A DNA stretch of 64,000 nt from NCBI GenBank assembly GCA_030220185.1, contig JASPKZ010004950.1, positions 1,370,001 through 1,434,000 on the forward strand. Direction: 5' to 3'. Source of the DNA: Diploptera punctata. Its lineage: Eukaryota > Arthropoda > Insecta > Blattodea > Blaberidae. The notes under the pieces were generated by a model, which worked only from the letters and a program-made list of their open reading frames with translations, was not told the DNA's origin and did not search any database. Positions 30,386-42,226 of this stretch are shown piece by piece (position 1 is the stretch's first letter; the number at the start of each line of letters is the position of its first letter). A program made the position numbers and the translations under genes.

Positions 30386-31733
30386 CAGGGTGATTACAAA
30401 TGATTGGAGCGATTTCATGATTTTATGGTAGCTGTAGTATTCGACATATTTTCACGAACTTTTACAGATACATAGAGCAACTTCCCAGGTTTTTTTTGAG
30501 ATGTTACAGGTGCTCCATATGCTCCCCCTTGGTGATTCTGCAGATATCAAGTCTGTAATCAAGTTCGTCCCATACTCGACGTAACATGTCCCTATTAATT
30601 TGTTCAAAGGCATTGATTATGCGAGCTCGCAGTTCTGGTAAGTCTACTGGTAAAGGAGGCACAAACACTGAATCTTTCACATACCCCCAAACAAAAAAAT
30701 CGCACGGCGTCAAATCCGGGGAGCGTGGAGGCCATGACAACAATTTCTGATCATTCTCTCCACTGCGACCGATCCATCGTTTTGGCAATCTCATGTTTAA
30801 AAATTCACGAACATCGTGATGGAAGTGTGGTGGAGCACCATCCTGCTGGTAGATGAAGGTCTCACTGTCGGTCGTCAGCTGCGGCATGAGCCAATTTTCC
30901 AGCATGTCCAGGTACACGTGTCCTGTAACGTTCTGCTCGCAGAAGAAAAAAGGGCCATAAACTTTGAACTGAGAAACCGCACAGAACACACTAACTTTTG
31001 GGGAGTCGCGAATGTGCTGCACAATAACGCGGGGATTTTCTGTGCCCCAGATTCGCACATTGTGTTTGTTCACTTTGCCATTCACAAAGAATGTTGCTTC
31101 GTCACTGAAGACAAGTTTCTCACAAAAACCATCCTCATCCATAAACTGCTGCATTTGTGTACAAAATTCAAACCGACTCACTTTGTCAATGGGCGTAAGG
31201 GCTTGTAGAAATTGCAAGTGGTAAGGTTATGCTTCAATCTTTTCCGCAAGATCTTCCAAACGGTTCGGTTGTGGAATGTTCAGCTCTCTGCTCGCTTTTC
31301 GTGTTGATTTCTGTGGGGCTACGTGTGAAACTCATCCGCACACTCTCAACCTTTTCTTCACTCACTGAAGGACGACCCGTTGATTTCCTTTTACAAGAGG
31401 CATCCTGTAGCTTTAAATTGCGCCATACCATCGCCGAATGGAGTTGGCACTCGGTGCATCTTTCTCGAACTTCGTTCTGAAGTGTCGTTGCCACAGTTAA
31501 CACAGATTGAGTTGAATGAAATTCAAGCACAGCATATGCTTTCTCCTCGCCTGTCGCCATGTTTGATAACTGCTGCGCTCTCTCGGTTTAAAGCTGAAAC
31601 ACGGCTGCGAGAGGAAAAAACAAAAAAAACCTTATGAGTTTTTATACATAACTTTAAAGTTCTGTGAAGATATGTCAAATAAGATCGCTACAATAAAATC
31701 ATGAAATCGCTCCAATCATTTGTAATCACCGTG
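30386..31733 (-). mobile_element. Tc1/mariner-type transposon, nearly complete
   Basis: 1348 bp between TA duplications at 30384-30385 and 31734-31735. Inverted ends CAGGGTGATTACAAATGATT and CACGGTGATTACAAATGATT (reversed) match for about 40 bp, to atttcatgattttat. The element carries one transposase gene on the minus strand, broken by a frameshift and a stop. Terminal identity suggests it is the youngest DNA transposon in the window. It lies directly after repeat P. Confidence 0.95.
30504..31560 (-). pseudogene. Transposase of the mariner-type element (frameshift plus stop)
   Basis: The protein starts MATGEEKAYAVLEFHSTQS at 31560 and runs about 100 residues through a helix-turn-helix N-terminal region with STGRPSVSEEKVESVR. 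Near 31320 the frame shifts (continuing RELNIPQPNRLEDLAEKIEA), a TAA interrupts at about 31237, and the same frame then runs 31217-30504 for 237 residues. The DDE/D core is visible: LVFSDEATFFVNG (first Asp), YQQDGAPPHFHHDVREFL (second), SWPPRSPDLTPCDFF (third). I count 46 residues between the second and third Asp (PCD), longer than the 34 of classical mariner and close to DD41D-type families. The end is TKGEHMEHL. Inactive as it stands. Confidence 0.9.
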
Positions 31734-31735
31734 TA

Positions 31736-32219
31736 TATAAAGATATACAAATAAAACAATATCAGATGCACTATCAATATATAAACAAAATAACTAGTAT
31801 AATAGGACGTAACTTAAACAACAGTGAAAGACTAAGAATAAAATAATTAGGGCTGTAACTGTGAGATCATTTTTCCTTTTGCCACCCGGTAGCGTTGATG
31901 GAGCTTATTTATTTATTTATTTTATTACATTATAATGTCAACCCGTGTTTTACAGTGGGACAAATCACGGAATATTTGACAGTTACTTACATACATTTTA
32001 CGTTTTGTCTTGCTGCAGTTTGATTGTTCAAGAGTTTATTCTTGAAGATGAGCGGAAGATGTTGCTGATGAAGTTTCGTCACTGTGGACGGTTGTGATGT
32101 GGAGCTGTAGTATTTGAGGTAGTTTTTTTAAACTTTATTATTATTAATGCATCGCATGCTCCATTACATGGTAACATTACATGCATTCTATCAAACTATT
32201 ACAATTTTATGTTTACAAT
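31736..32219. other. A+T-rich intergenic, nothing recognised
   Basis: Contains a (TTTA)n patch at about 31910-31925; no gene. Confidence 0.5.
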
Positions 32220-33015
32220 ATTATGTAAAGTTACAATATTATATACAGTTGCAATTTTTCGAAATTTATCGAGTTTATATAGTTTATAAATTCTTTTAAA
32301 TAAACCTTCACTAAAATATTATTTGTTATTGGCCACTGTCCACCTTTTAAACTAATATTATGTTTTAAAATGTTTCTTTCAGTGTTTAATATAGAACACT
32401 CATATATTAAATGGTTCACATTTTGTATATATTGCCCACACTTACACACTTCACTTTGCACTATTTTAAATCGATGGAAATACTGTCTTGTCTGCCCATG
32501 TCCGGATAGAAAGGTCGTAATTTGTCCGTTGAGAGGGATCTTCTGCTTTATTCGAGAGGTAGTGTTTGGGTGTTAGAACAGGAGGCCGGTCTCTTGAGTA
32601 CAGTGAACATTCTGTCAGAAGATGTATTGCTGTCTATGGTGGACTTTCGGGGCAGTTACATGGGGAGATGGTGACTTTTTGATCCTGTGAAGATATGTAC
32701 GGAAGCGTCCGTGGTTGGTTAGGAATTGTGTAAGGATGAAGTTTGGCCATAGGGATATAGAGAGCCGGTGGTGAATAGAGGGGATGAACTGTTTGGTTTG
32801 ATGGAGCTTTAATGCAGGGCAGTAGAGTAGGCAGAATCCATATTGGCACCAGTCCCACACAGCATGCAGACGATGAAGATGGGTAGCGAAGCAGTCATGT
32901 CTTGTTGCTATCCGAAATGTGGCAACAGCTATACCTTGAATGATACAAGTTTTTTTTTTCTTGGATGTGTGGAGTGAATGAACCCATTGTTTAATATTAC
33001 GCATACTCGTATTCA
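32220..33015 (-). mobile_element. Jockey-type LINE ORF2 C-terminus, decayed
   Basis: The minus strand, starting about 33010, gives LSISLWPNFILTQFLTNHGR then FRTYLHRIKKSPSPHVTAP. After shifts it continues NGQITTFLSGHGQTRQYFHR, VCKCGQYIQNVNHLIYECSI and GGQWPITNNILVKVYLKEFI, ending near 32231. The FLT.HG.FR.YLHR block and C-x-C...H-x4-C tail are those of Jockey/R1/I-like ORF2 proteins. At least two frameshifts are present. RT and endonuclease are missing. Confidence 0.82.
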
Positions 33016-33555
33016 TATGTTAAAACTCTAGTCGGAGACACTGCCTCTTCCTGGCGGAGGTGTTGCATGCACTGTTTGAAGTGGGAGAGCTATTACGGTG
33101 GCAGTCTAGTTGCTGTTAGGTCTAACCTTGCCGAACAGGTCAAAGTTTAGTTTCAGGCGAAACGTGTTTAAAATCTCCCTTTGCGTTTGACGGGTGGCTG
33201 GTGTCCCTCGCAGTAAAAGCTCCTCGCCAGAAATTTGTAACAAAGCTCGGAATAAACAGAAACGCTGGAATCGTGTTAAAATAAGGGAACTTGATCATGA
33301 TTTTGAGTTGAGGAATTGGAAGAGAAAAATATTAATACGGAAGAATGGAGGCAGATATCGAGGAAGGTCATGGCAGCCTTGGGTTGTAGTGGCATTGCTG
33401 CTGCTGTTGATGATCATATGTTGAACTGTATTAAAACGTGATGCAATTTTATAAGCAATGCGCTTTCGCACATATATTATTTTCAGACATACAGAAAGCA
33501 CCCTTCAGCTGTATTTACACTGCATGGCAATATCGGTAATGGCAATAATAGTAAT
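33016..33555. other. Intergenic; possible LINE scrap near 33220-33420
   Basis: A plus-strand frame (33194-33424) has ELDHDFELRNWKRKI and a shifted EEWRQISRKVMAALGCSG that could be a LINE terminus, but no diagnostic motif is present. The rest is unrecognised. Confidence 0.35.
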
Positions 33556-34335
33556 AGCTATCGAACCCTTAGGTTCATGGCGGTGCGGACATAAGCTCTC
33601 CATACATCCCTATTCTGAGCTGTTATCCAATCATCCCCTGTATAATCTACTTCCCTGAAATCATGGTTAATGTTATTCTCCCACCTCATTCATGATCTAC
33701 CAACTGGGCGTTTTCCCTCAAGTTTTCCTATAAGAAACTCCATGCTCCTCTTTCATTCCCCATTCGTGTCACATGTCCTGCCCATCGTAGTCTACGAGAC
33801 TTAACTGTTCTTATTTTATCTGTTTTATATAAAGTTCTTGCAGTTTACTGTTATGAAAGTCTTCCCCATTCGCCTGTCTGTTCATCTCTCTTTGGTCCAA
33901 CATTTTTCCTAAGAACTTTATTCTGAAATACTCGTAATTTTTTCTCCTCCCTTAAAGTAAGAGTCCATGTTTCGTATCTATATAATATAACTGTGAGAAT
34001 AACAGTTTTATATATCATCAGTTTAACGATTTTTGAGAGGAGTTGGAATAAGAGTCCCTGTAATGCCTAATAGGACGAATTTCCAGTATTGAGTCTATGA
34101 TTAACTTGTTTGTGCATCTCATTCCTATTTGTAATTATTGTTCATAGGTATTTGAATTAAGCCACTTCTTCAAAATTCCCCTCATTTGTCATTGACTATC
34201 CATTTCAGTTATACTGTATAATGTATTTGTATGTGTGAACATATATTGATGTTTACTTCCAGGCCCAATTTCTTAGTGTTACTCAATAGAGTGTGTGTAT
34301 TGGCTCTTATTATCTCCTCGCCATCACCTAATAAT
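33556..34335 (-). mobile_element. LINE-A fragment, long but decayed
   Basis: The minus strand covers the LINE-A thumb to tail: RRIYR-type start near 34335, VNINKT region, TMRNEMHKQVNHRLNTGNS-type segment near 34090, YETWTLTLREEKKLRVFQNK near 33950, RWAGHVTRMGNERGAWSFL near 33760, and NLRVR by 33557. Many indels; no single long frame remains. Confidence 0.87.
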
Positions 34336-34916
34336 TCTATATAATCAGCTTAATGTAAGAACTTATTAATACCACAATATTAGAAAAATTGTTTGAAGAT
34401 TAATTACATTTTTAAACCGTGTGAAGCAATATGCTTCCATACATATTTTCGCACATACAGAAAGCACAATTCATCCGTAATCACAGTGCATGGCAATGTT
34501 AGTAATAATACCAAAATGTTATTGAAGGTGAATAACCTCAAATGTACTGTGTGCATATACCTATTCCTGCAGTTTATTTAGCACTTACAAGTACTGCACA
34601 GTTACAACATTCTCAGCTGCTTTTAACTGCTGAAAGAAGTTTCTGCTATCAAAGCAACGCATTTAAGCATAGCGTAACACTTCTAAGTAGGCCTATATTT
34701 AACACTTTTCCGTCCAGATCAGCTGTACACTGATCATTTCTCTCTTGAATTGTGGAGCCAATGATTAGAAACATAACACATACCTATTACATTAGGTTAA
34801 GGTAACTGTTGTACTTATTGATCTTTTCCCCAAAAATTTTCCTGCTACTTTCAAAATTATTTCTTTCAAAATAATTGTTTTAATTATTTGTATTGAAATC
34901 AGCGCCAAAGCGTATG
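34336..34916. other. A+T-rich intergenic, nothing recognised
   Basis: Short frames only. cgcacatacagaaagcac at about 34450 resembles gcacatatattattttcagacatacagaaagcac at 33468, hinting at a short diverged duplication on both sides of the LINE-A fragment. Confidence 0.4.
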
Positions 34917-34929
34917 TAATATATAGGTA

Positions 34930-35239
34930 AAAAGGTAAAGGTAAAGTGATCCCACTACAGGCCTCAGGAGGCCCTTGGGGTAGTAGGAGGTTAAGGCTCC
35001 CACTATTTCTTGACAATCGGCACGTGATGTCAGCCGGGTTGTCAGCCCTGCGTGACGGCCGTCTTTACCCCAGAACAAGCGTCTGGTACTCATTTCAGTT
35101 AGAGGCTGAGTCGACCCCAGGACCATAGTGCCGCCAGAAGGTTTGGGTCAGTTTAAAAATCCTGACCCCACCGGGACTCGAACCCTCGACCTTCCGGCTT
35201 GTAGCGCATTGCCTTAACCACTACGCTACGGCGTGCCCC
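34930..35239 (-). mobile_element. SINE-B, full length
   Basis: Reverse orientation with head gccgtagcgtagtggttaag and complete body. The 13-bp target duplication taatatataggta lies at 34917-34929 and 35240-35252. Confidence 0.95.
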
Positions 35240-35266
35240 TAATATATAGGTATAGGTATATAATTA

Positions 35267-35361
35267 ACTAACTCACTGACTCTATCGAACACGTAGGTAC
35301 ATGGCCGCGCGTACATAAACTCTCCATACATCCCTATCCGGAGCTAATGTTTTCCAATCAT
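35267..35361 (-). mobile_element. LINE-A terminal scrap
   Basis: aactaactcactgactctat...gctaatgttttccaatcatt is the complement of the last ~30 codons and the 3' end of LINE-A. Confidence 0.85.
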
Positions 35362-35399
35362 TTGGTATATACATCAGTTATTACTTCACTTCAATTATC

Positions 35400-36075
35400 T
35401 TCAATAATTAAAAACCAAGATCATTGAATTTGTGTAAACTTTCAATAAAAAAGGGAAATGGAGAAGAAGTAACTGAAGTCCAGTCGCTGTTAAATTCAAA
35501 CTTATTGCTCTGTGATCCACGTATGTGTTTAATCTTGAGCAATATAGCTTTCTTATACTCTCCTGTTGTAGCAGGTGTACTTTATAATTCGTTTTTATTT
35601 CTAATGTTTTACTATTCTTCTTAGATGTCCATTTCCTTGGTATGTTTAATGTGGAAAGCACCATAAAGTGATCAGAACTCATATCGCAGTCTCTATACGC
35701 ACGTGTGTCATTCATGTATGATGGATTTTTTCTTGTGTTGGTAAGTATGTAGTCTATATTTGTCTATAGTCTCTACTTACCCATGTACGAATATATTTAC
35801 GAATATCTTTATGTCGAAAAAATATTAGCGATTTTAAATTAATTATAATTTACAAAACTTCTCAGTATTTTGCCATTTTCATTGATAGTCGATTCTCCGT
35901 TGTTACCTATTAACTTCTCCATCATTTGTTGTCAATGTGAGCATTGGAATCGCCTACTATAGTTACGTAGTCTGTTTTATTTACACTATGTAAATGGGTC
36001 TGTAGTGTTTCATGTAATATAACACACTCTTCTTTCCGACCTTTTTCGGGTCCATATGTTAATATTGATGGGATA
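35400..36075 (-). mobile_element. LINE endonuclease (APE-type) fragment
   Basis: The minus strand near 35950 gives VGDSNAHIDN (endonuclease motif GD.NA), preceded by PEKGRKEECVILHETLQTHL. After frameshifts, 35715-35401 gives MNDTRAYRDCDMSSDHFMVL, with the closing SDH motif of the APE domain. It is followed by the linker region KWTSKKNSKTLEIKTNYKV. RT does not follow. The piece is therefore an internal fragment of a non-LTR element, possibly the family whose N-terminal endonuclease is at 56.3 kb. Confidence 0.78.
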
Positions 36076-37936
36076 GGGTCTCTTGATGGGAAACAGGTCT
36101 ATGGCCTAATTCATGACGATGAAGAAGAAGAACTGTTACACTGAAGATAATAAATTAAGTGCATTAATAAAGGAATTGTAACGAATTAAATGGGGATATC
36201 GTTGAAGATAATATATTAACTTGAAACAAATATTTTTGCTACTACACGTGTTAAATAATTGGGAAAACTATTGAATCAGTTGCCCAAAGGATAGGTACAT
36301 GAGACTATCATACAATAATACATTTAAAGCTTACGTTCCGTTAGATTTTAAGACAAATTAATATTAATCTTAAAAATATAATATAACTAATATTTCTTTT
36401 TAATGACAATTGATACTATACTAGCAGAATTATAGGGTTTTTAATGTTCAAATCATTTTTTATTACCCATTGAAAATTATGGTGTATATTCCTATGTTAT
36501 TTATGATTAGTTTATAAAGTTTAATGTGATCCGTAATTCTATAATAGACTCGTCAAGTTTTATTCATATATGACTAATCTTGATATATGTTTCTAATGAC
36601 AGCCTTCTTGGACAACTGATTCTATATAGTAGAATTATATGCTTTCGAAAGTTAAAATATTATCATTATCCATGTTACTTCAGTGAAAAAGTCTATTTTA
36701 TTTAATAACTTATTAAGAAGAAAGCTGATAGATTAATTTAACCTTTATTTGACTGATGATGATAAAAATATGATTAAAGCTGCTTATATTTATTTTATTG
36801 CAGTCAATATGGATAAATTTAATCTGGGTTCTATTCATGTTCTTTTTAGTATTGATAATGATTTACACATAGAACACACTTAGCCTATATGCGCGTACAC
36901 ACACTCACTCACTCACTCACACGCACATACAGAGGATTGTATATTAGTTAATCAGAAACAAATTTAAAAATGGTCCAATAATAATTAATTATATTTATTG
37001 GATTTAGTAATAAATTCACATGCCAAATGTATTTACTTAAAGAGTACCCAAAATAAGTGTATACAGGGTGCCTGTGAGTTTGTAACTAACTTTTAGGCGT
37101 GATAGGTGTGTAATTTAGCTTACAAACCTATATCCAGAGATAATAATAATAATAATAGCTTCATTTTACCTTGCAGAGTTAAGACCTTAAGGCCTTGTCT
37201 GCCACTCAACCAGGTTTTAAAAATACAAAAAATAGTCTTACATGTAAATTACAATATACATAAACGATTACATGTTATAAATACAATACAATTAATATTT
37301 ATAATGTATTTCCAGTACAAAATTATAGTCAGTCACGGTGGACTAATTGTTAATATTCTAGCATCTGGTTGTGAAGTTTGTTGTTTTCAGGATCCTGAGT
37401 TGTTTTTCCTCGGCAGGGAAGCAAAGACGTGGGTTCCGTGTAGTAGATTTAGGTAATATATAATTACCTCAAACTTAAAATAAGAGGCATCTGAGAAAAA
37501 TTATCGTTCTTTCACACCAATCTGTAATGTTGGAAGCTGAATCCTTAACCCTTAAATTCGTAATGTATCCTTTTGGATGCATCAGTTGGTTCAATTAATT
37601 TAATATTTTAAATAAATCAGAAGAAAACGAACAAATAGAAACCACTTAAATGTGTGTCTAATTATACAATATATCAATTAATAACAGTTATACAAGATTC
37701 CGTTTTCACTGCGGTCCGCCACATTTAAATAACTAACGGAAGAATTTCTGTTTTGTCAATTTAAGGGTTAAGGAGCATCGTTAAATAAAATAATAATAAC
37801 ACGTACATAGATACTTTGAAAGCTGCAAGTATTTATTACATCAGTTTTGTTTCTTTCATTTATTGAATGCCTGAAATTATACAACCTTTGGTTGAGATAT
37901 ACTGATATGCACGGATTATATATATAGCCTATATAC
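36076..37936. other. Long A+T-rich intergenic, nothing recognised
   Basis: No coding frame of family character. Small (CACT)n/(CA)n at 36895-36925. A mariner-like tacagggtgcctgtgagttt at 37063 lacks a partner end. Confidence 0.5.
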
Positions 37937-38127
37937 ATGAGCACACCGTAGCGTAATTTGTTAAGACAATATGCTACAAGCCTAAGGATCTAGGGCTCGA
38001 ATCCCGGTATATCAGAATTCTTAAACGGCCCTAAACCCCCCTGACGACACCATGGTCCCAGGGTCGATCCAGGCTCTAACTTAAACGATTACTAGGGATT
38101 CTATGGTCTATAGTGGAATCAATTTTG
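37937..38127 (+). mobile_element. SINE-B, degraded
   Basis: gcacaccgtagcgtaatttg, gctcgaatcccggtatatca, cctgacgacaccatggtccc align with SINE-B at perhaps 70 percent; the 3' half is missing. An old copy. Confidence 0.75.
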
Positions 38128-38689
38128 TACAGATGTAATTATCGGGACAAGAGGTACTATACTAGGATTCTTAGCCAAATTTTGGAATTCCTTAGATTTG
38201 GACAGGGTGTATCTTTCTAAAATTGCCATCGCTGCCATTAGAGGATCAATTTCAATTTAAGAAACCATATTTACAACATTTCTACCTTATAGTATGTATA
38301 CTTCAATTAGGCCTACAATTTGAATTTTTTAAAATGTATTTACAAAATGTATTTCATCAATTCCAAAAATTAATTGTCTGTATCACTTTGTCCTTGAGGC
38401 AATCCTCTAATGAGGAAAGTTGTATCTAATAAAAATATGTAATATATTATTAGTTATAAATAAAGGGAAGATGGAACAAGTAAGTTCAAGAAAACGATAG
38501 TTATTACGTCATCCCGTTTCACAAACGAGAAAAAATTAGTAATGATCGTGGGTAGAATATTGTTTTCAAGTTTTATACTAGTACACTATCGGATGTGGGT
38601 TTATAAAAATAAGTTGTTTTGTTAACAGTACCTATCACACTTTTAAGTGTGGCGCAAGCTCAATCGAACACTCTGTATAGCTTATTCTT
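38128..38689. other. Intergenic, nothing recognised
   Basis: Short frames without family features. Confidence 0.5.
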
Positions 38690-39075
38690 CTCCTCCTCCT
38701 TCTTCTTCATCAAAGGATTAAGCCATTGGTTCGTTTCGATTTCTTGGAAGTTAGAATTGTTAGACCATCTTCTGTGTGCACGTCCAACATTTCTCCTTCC
38801 ATATGGTTTATAATTCAGCAATAATTTTGGAAATCTTTCTTCTGGTATTCTGTCAACATGTTCTTTCTAGGTGTTCGTATATTTAATTATTCGATCTGTT
38901 AAGTTAGAAAATATTTAGTTCCTTTTTTATATTTTCATTTCGTTTCTTATCCAGCAGAGTATATTCTGATATATTTCTTAAAAATCTCATCTCAATTGCT
39001 TCCAATCTTTGTTCATGTCTTTTAGTGATCGTCTAACATTCTGATCCGTACATCAATACAGGAACAGCCATTACT
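38690..39075 (-). mobile_element. LINE C-terminal tail
   Basis: The minus strand from about 39072 reads MAVPVLMYGSE, then TKRHEQRLEAIEMRFLRNIS and YTLLDKKRNENIKKELNIF. After shifts comes HVDRIPEERFPKLLLNYKPY then GRRNVGRAHRRW. The order V.LYGSE, E..FLR...YTL.D..RN, GR..VGR...RW is an RTE-like thumb and tail. Three or more lesions. Confidence 0.82.
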
Positions 39076-39136
39076 GTATAACTTATACCTATAAAAGTAA
39101 AATTAACTAAAACGTTAATTAAAACGTATTTTAAAC

Positions 39137-39264
39137 ATCCATCCATCCATCCATAGTAATTCTGCCCGAGGGCAGGTCTTGCGCTGCAATCATAGTATTT
39201 TCATGCTATGCTTTGCAGCTTTACTAGGGAAATATAGGTGTGGTAGCTTCCCGTTGCTTTCCAC
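39137..39264 (-). mobile_element. SINE-A, 3' fragment only
   Basis: (CATC)n, atagtaattctgcccgaggg through cccgttgctttccaca; the rest of the SINE is absent (5'-truncated). Confidence 0.9.
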
Positions 39265-39462
39265 AATTTTAAAAACTTGGACATTAAAAAAAAGTTGAAT
39301 TCAGTTGGAACCATGCAAGAGATAGTACTGAAAGAAATAATAATCATTAAGGATCTACTGAATACAAAAATCAAAACACCACAAACATAAAGAACAATAA
39401 AAAGGCAAATAATGTTTAGTGTATTGTCTTATAGTTTCTCCTATTGAGTATTTAACTATCTA

Positions 39463-40310
39463 ACCAACTCACTGGCTCTATCGAACCCGTAGGATCATGG
39501 CCGCGCAGACATAAGCCCTGCATACATCCCTCTCCTGAGCTAATGTTTTCTAATCCCTGTATAATCTACTTCCCTCAAATCATGGTTAATGTTATTCTCC
39601 CACCTCATTCTTGGTCTACCAACTGGGCGTTTTCCTTCTGGTTTTCCTATAAGAATATCCCATGCATCTCTTCAATTTTCCATTCGTGCCACATGTCCAG
39701 CCCATCGCAGTCTATGAGACTTAACTGTTATTATATCTAGATTCCTATAAAGACCATGTAGCTCACTGTTATGTAGTTTTTTTTTTCATTCACTTGTTTG
39801 TTCATCTCCTCGGTCCAAAAAAATTCCTTCTTCTTGTAAGCCCAAGTTTCCCTTAACAGAGATTTAGGCGCTCTCCCCCTATAGGGGAGAATTTGAATCA
39901 TACTAATTTAGTTACACTTGTTTTCGTATAGATGTCCTTTGAGTGGTCCGTGTTCTGACTCATACTGACATCTAGTAAACCAAGGTAGTACTAGGACGGG
40001 AAAATTCGGTAAATTTTGCTTAGAGGCCTTTCATTCAGGCTTAAGGATCTTTTACGAGCCTGAAAGTCTTCAGACTTGGGACCCACGGCTTAAAGTCCCT
40101 CCCGGAGGACGTGCTCCTTGGATTTTTCCATCCTAAAAAAATCCATCGACCCCGGTCGGGTTTGAACCCGCGACCCTCGGGACGAGAGACAAGGAGCATA
40201 ACCACTAGTCCATCGCGGCCTAAGAACTTTATTCTCAAATATTCGCAATCTTCCTTCCTCCCTTAAAGTAAGAGTCCATGTTTCGCGTCCATATAATATA
40301 ATGGAGAGAT
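39463..40310 (-). mobile_element. LINE-A fragment split by SINE-D
   Basis: 39463-39827 is the complement of the LINE-A tail (NLRVR, DREVDYTG, WENNINHDLREV, VGRPRMRW, GHVARMEN). 40222-40310 continues with FENKVLR and RETWTLTLREEGRLRIFEN. The SINE-D between them interrupts at ggtccaaaaaaattcct|taagaactttattctc. Confidence 0.88.
39828..40221 (-). mobile_element. SINE-D, full length, nested in LINE-A
   Basis: Reverse orientation: head ccgcgatggactagtggtta...gcgggttcaaacccgaccgg, body with gatggaaaaatccaaggagc and cctgaatgaaaggcctctaa, and 3' part aaaacaagtgtaactaaatt...ggagagcgcctaaatctctg. No clear target duplication. Same family as the 52.8-kb copy. Confidence 0.92.
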
Positions 40311-41100
40311 TGAAGTGTTTGCGAATGAAATTTATGTTCACGTTTTAAATGAAGAACAAAACAAAGCAGTTTTTTTAACCTAATATCGGAATGCGAAAGA
40401 AGCTAGATGAATCCATTAATAACTGTCATGTGAAGTGGTCACTAGGCCGTGAATTTCAACCTGTTCCACAATCCATTAGATGATCCTGTGTAACCGGATT
40501 TGGAAGTTGTTACTCATTCACAGGATACACGTTAAATTAGCAATGGCAGACACATTCAGGTCTTTCATCTATAATAGCCTATAAACGATACAAATAAATA
40601 AATGCAGGTTGTACAAAATGTTGGAATGAGTTTGTCACAACTTTGAAGTGTGGCAGGTGGATAAATGGAACAACGTTTGGCTATAAACCCATATTCAGCG
40701 ACATTACATACTCTTGAAGGTAGCCAGTTGTTCACAGGACAGTTTTGACTTACTCCTCCCTTTTTTTGTATTAAATCTTTGGAATCATACAGCATTTCGA
40801 ACTTGTTACCATCTTTGGTTAAATATGAACTTTTTAGGTACGCGATGTGTATTATTGTGTATTTACTGTAAACATAGACTTGAATATATTCATTGTTTTT
40901 ATGTCTTCTTTATGTATGAGTTAATTAGGTGTGTAGTCATGTATGTATTTGTTTATATATTTGTATGTTTATTTTTTATTTTATTCATGAAAAAAGTATG
41001 TACGGCCAAGAAGACCCGTGCACAATGTAAGTGAAAATGCAGGCTATTTCCTTTCCTTCGAAATGTCATTATGTCAATAAATTCCATTACTAAATATAAT
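40311..41100. other. Intergenic, nothing recognised
   Basis: The 106-codon frame at 40714-41034 is Cys/Phe/Val/Tyr-rich, as expected from translating T-rich DNA; no motif supports a gene. Confidence 0.45.
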
Positions 41101-41452
41101 TAGGTCACGCGCCGTAGCCGAGTGGTTAAGCCAAGAGGCCTTGGCGCAGAGCTACGGGACTTGCGCTGGTTCGAGTCTCCATGGGGAAAGAGAATTTTCT
41201 CATGAAATTTCGGCCAGTATGGGACCGGTGCCCATCCAGCATCGTGAGGCATTTGGGTAGCTATAATAAGTAGCGACTCCAGGTTGAGAAGACCAGCTAT
41301 AACGACTGGGGGACTCGACATGCTGATCACATGTCATCCCTACATTGGCTAGATGATCGTCTACCTCTGTGATTAACACATATAGATGTGAGGTCAGCAG
41401 CCGGCTGGTCAGCCAAGGGTCTTCTAGGCCTGTCGTGCTTGAGTTTTTTTTT
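41101..41452 (+). mobile_element. SINE-C, full length
   Basis: Head gcgccgtagccgagtggtta...ctggttcgagtctccatggg, full body and T-rich tail. Target duplication aatataat at 41093-41100 and 41453-41460. Confidence 0.93.
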
Positions 41453-41494
41453 AATATAATGAGATCTACTAAACGTTTCAGTGCAGTACCTCGC

Positions 41495-41832
41495 CATACC
41501 TGAGGAGTCTAAAGTATCAATGCCTTGGCAAAGAATTATGGAAAGCGAGCTGGCCTGGTCCTCATGAGGAATAGACATTTTCTCATGGAATTTCGGCCAA
41601 TAGGGGACCGATGTCCATTCAGAATAGTGAGAAATTTGGGTAGCTGCAATACGTATGGGCTGCAGGTTATATAGCCGAGAATGCCAGCTATACCGGTTTG
41701 GGGATCCAACATGCTGACCAAATGTCATCCTTTTACCTTCTGGATACTCGGTTCACATCTATAAATTGCCCCTGCGGATTTGAGGCCAGCAGCTCGATGG
41801 TAGGGACTTGGGACTTCTAGGTCCGTCGCACC
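41495..41832 (+). mobile_element. SINE-C relative, strongly diverged
   Basis: catggaatttcggccaatag, gaaatttgggtagctgcaat, gccagcagctcgatggtagg align with SINE-C. The tRNA head is nearly unrecognisable. It is an old insertion adjacent to a young one. Confidence 0.75.
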
Positions 41833-41901
41833 ATGGAAAGAGTGTTCAGTGCTTTGTGTAAATATTATTTAGTATAAGGTACTTGAGTCAAGTAACTTGT
41901 T

Positions 41902-42215
41902 CTAAGGAAAATGTTGGTAGAAACACTTTTAATACCCCATTTTGATTATTGTGACACTCTTTTTATAAATCTAAATACTATTTTCACTCAAATATTTCAA
42001 CGTGTTCTTAATTCTTGCTCACATTTTATTTATGGTATTCCCAGATTTGATCACGTTTCACCATCCCTGAAATATTGTCTTGGCTTCGTTTACGAGATCT
42101 TAGAACTGTCCATTCGTTATGTCTTCTCTATAAAATACTACGCACATCATCGGCTAATTATTTATCAATTTGGTTATGGTTGGTATTTGTTTACCAAAAA
42201 TTATTTTTATGACTC
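41902..42215 (+). mobile_element. Jockey/CR1-like LINE ORF2 fragment
   Basis: Frame 41911-42225 reads MLVETLLIPHFDYCDTLFIN, then QIFQRVLNSCSHFIYGIPRF. This is the same family as the 48.9-kb copy (LVERLAMPHYDYCDTLF), with the thumb motif P..DYCD and R.LNSC.RFI.G. Truncated at both ends. Confidence 0.82.
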
Positions 42216-42226
42216 CACTAGGTAAT

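Noticed and set aside
30816..31208. 130-codon plus-strand frame opposite the mariner transposase
   Set aside because: It is the antisense shadow of the conserved DDE core.
37063..37105. Mariner-like left end tacagggtgcctgtgagttt
   Set aside because: I could not find a matching inverted end downstream, so no element can be delimited.
40714..41034. 106-codon frame as a possible membrane protein gene
   Set aside because: Composition (F, C, Y, V, L) is what T-rich DNA gives in any frame; there is no motif, splice context or promoter evidence.
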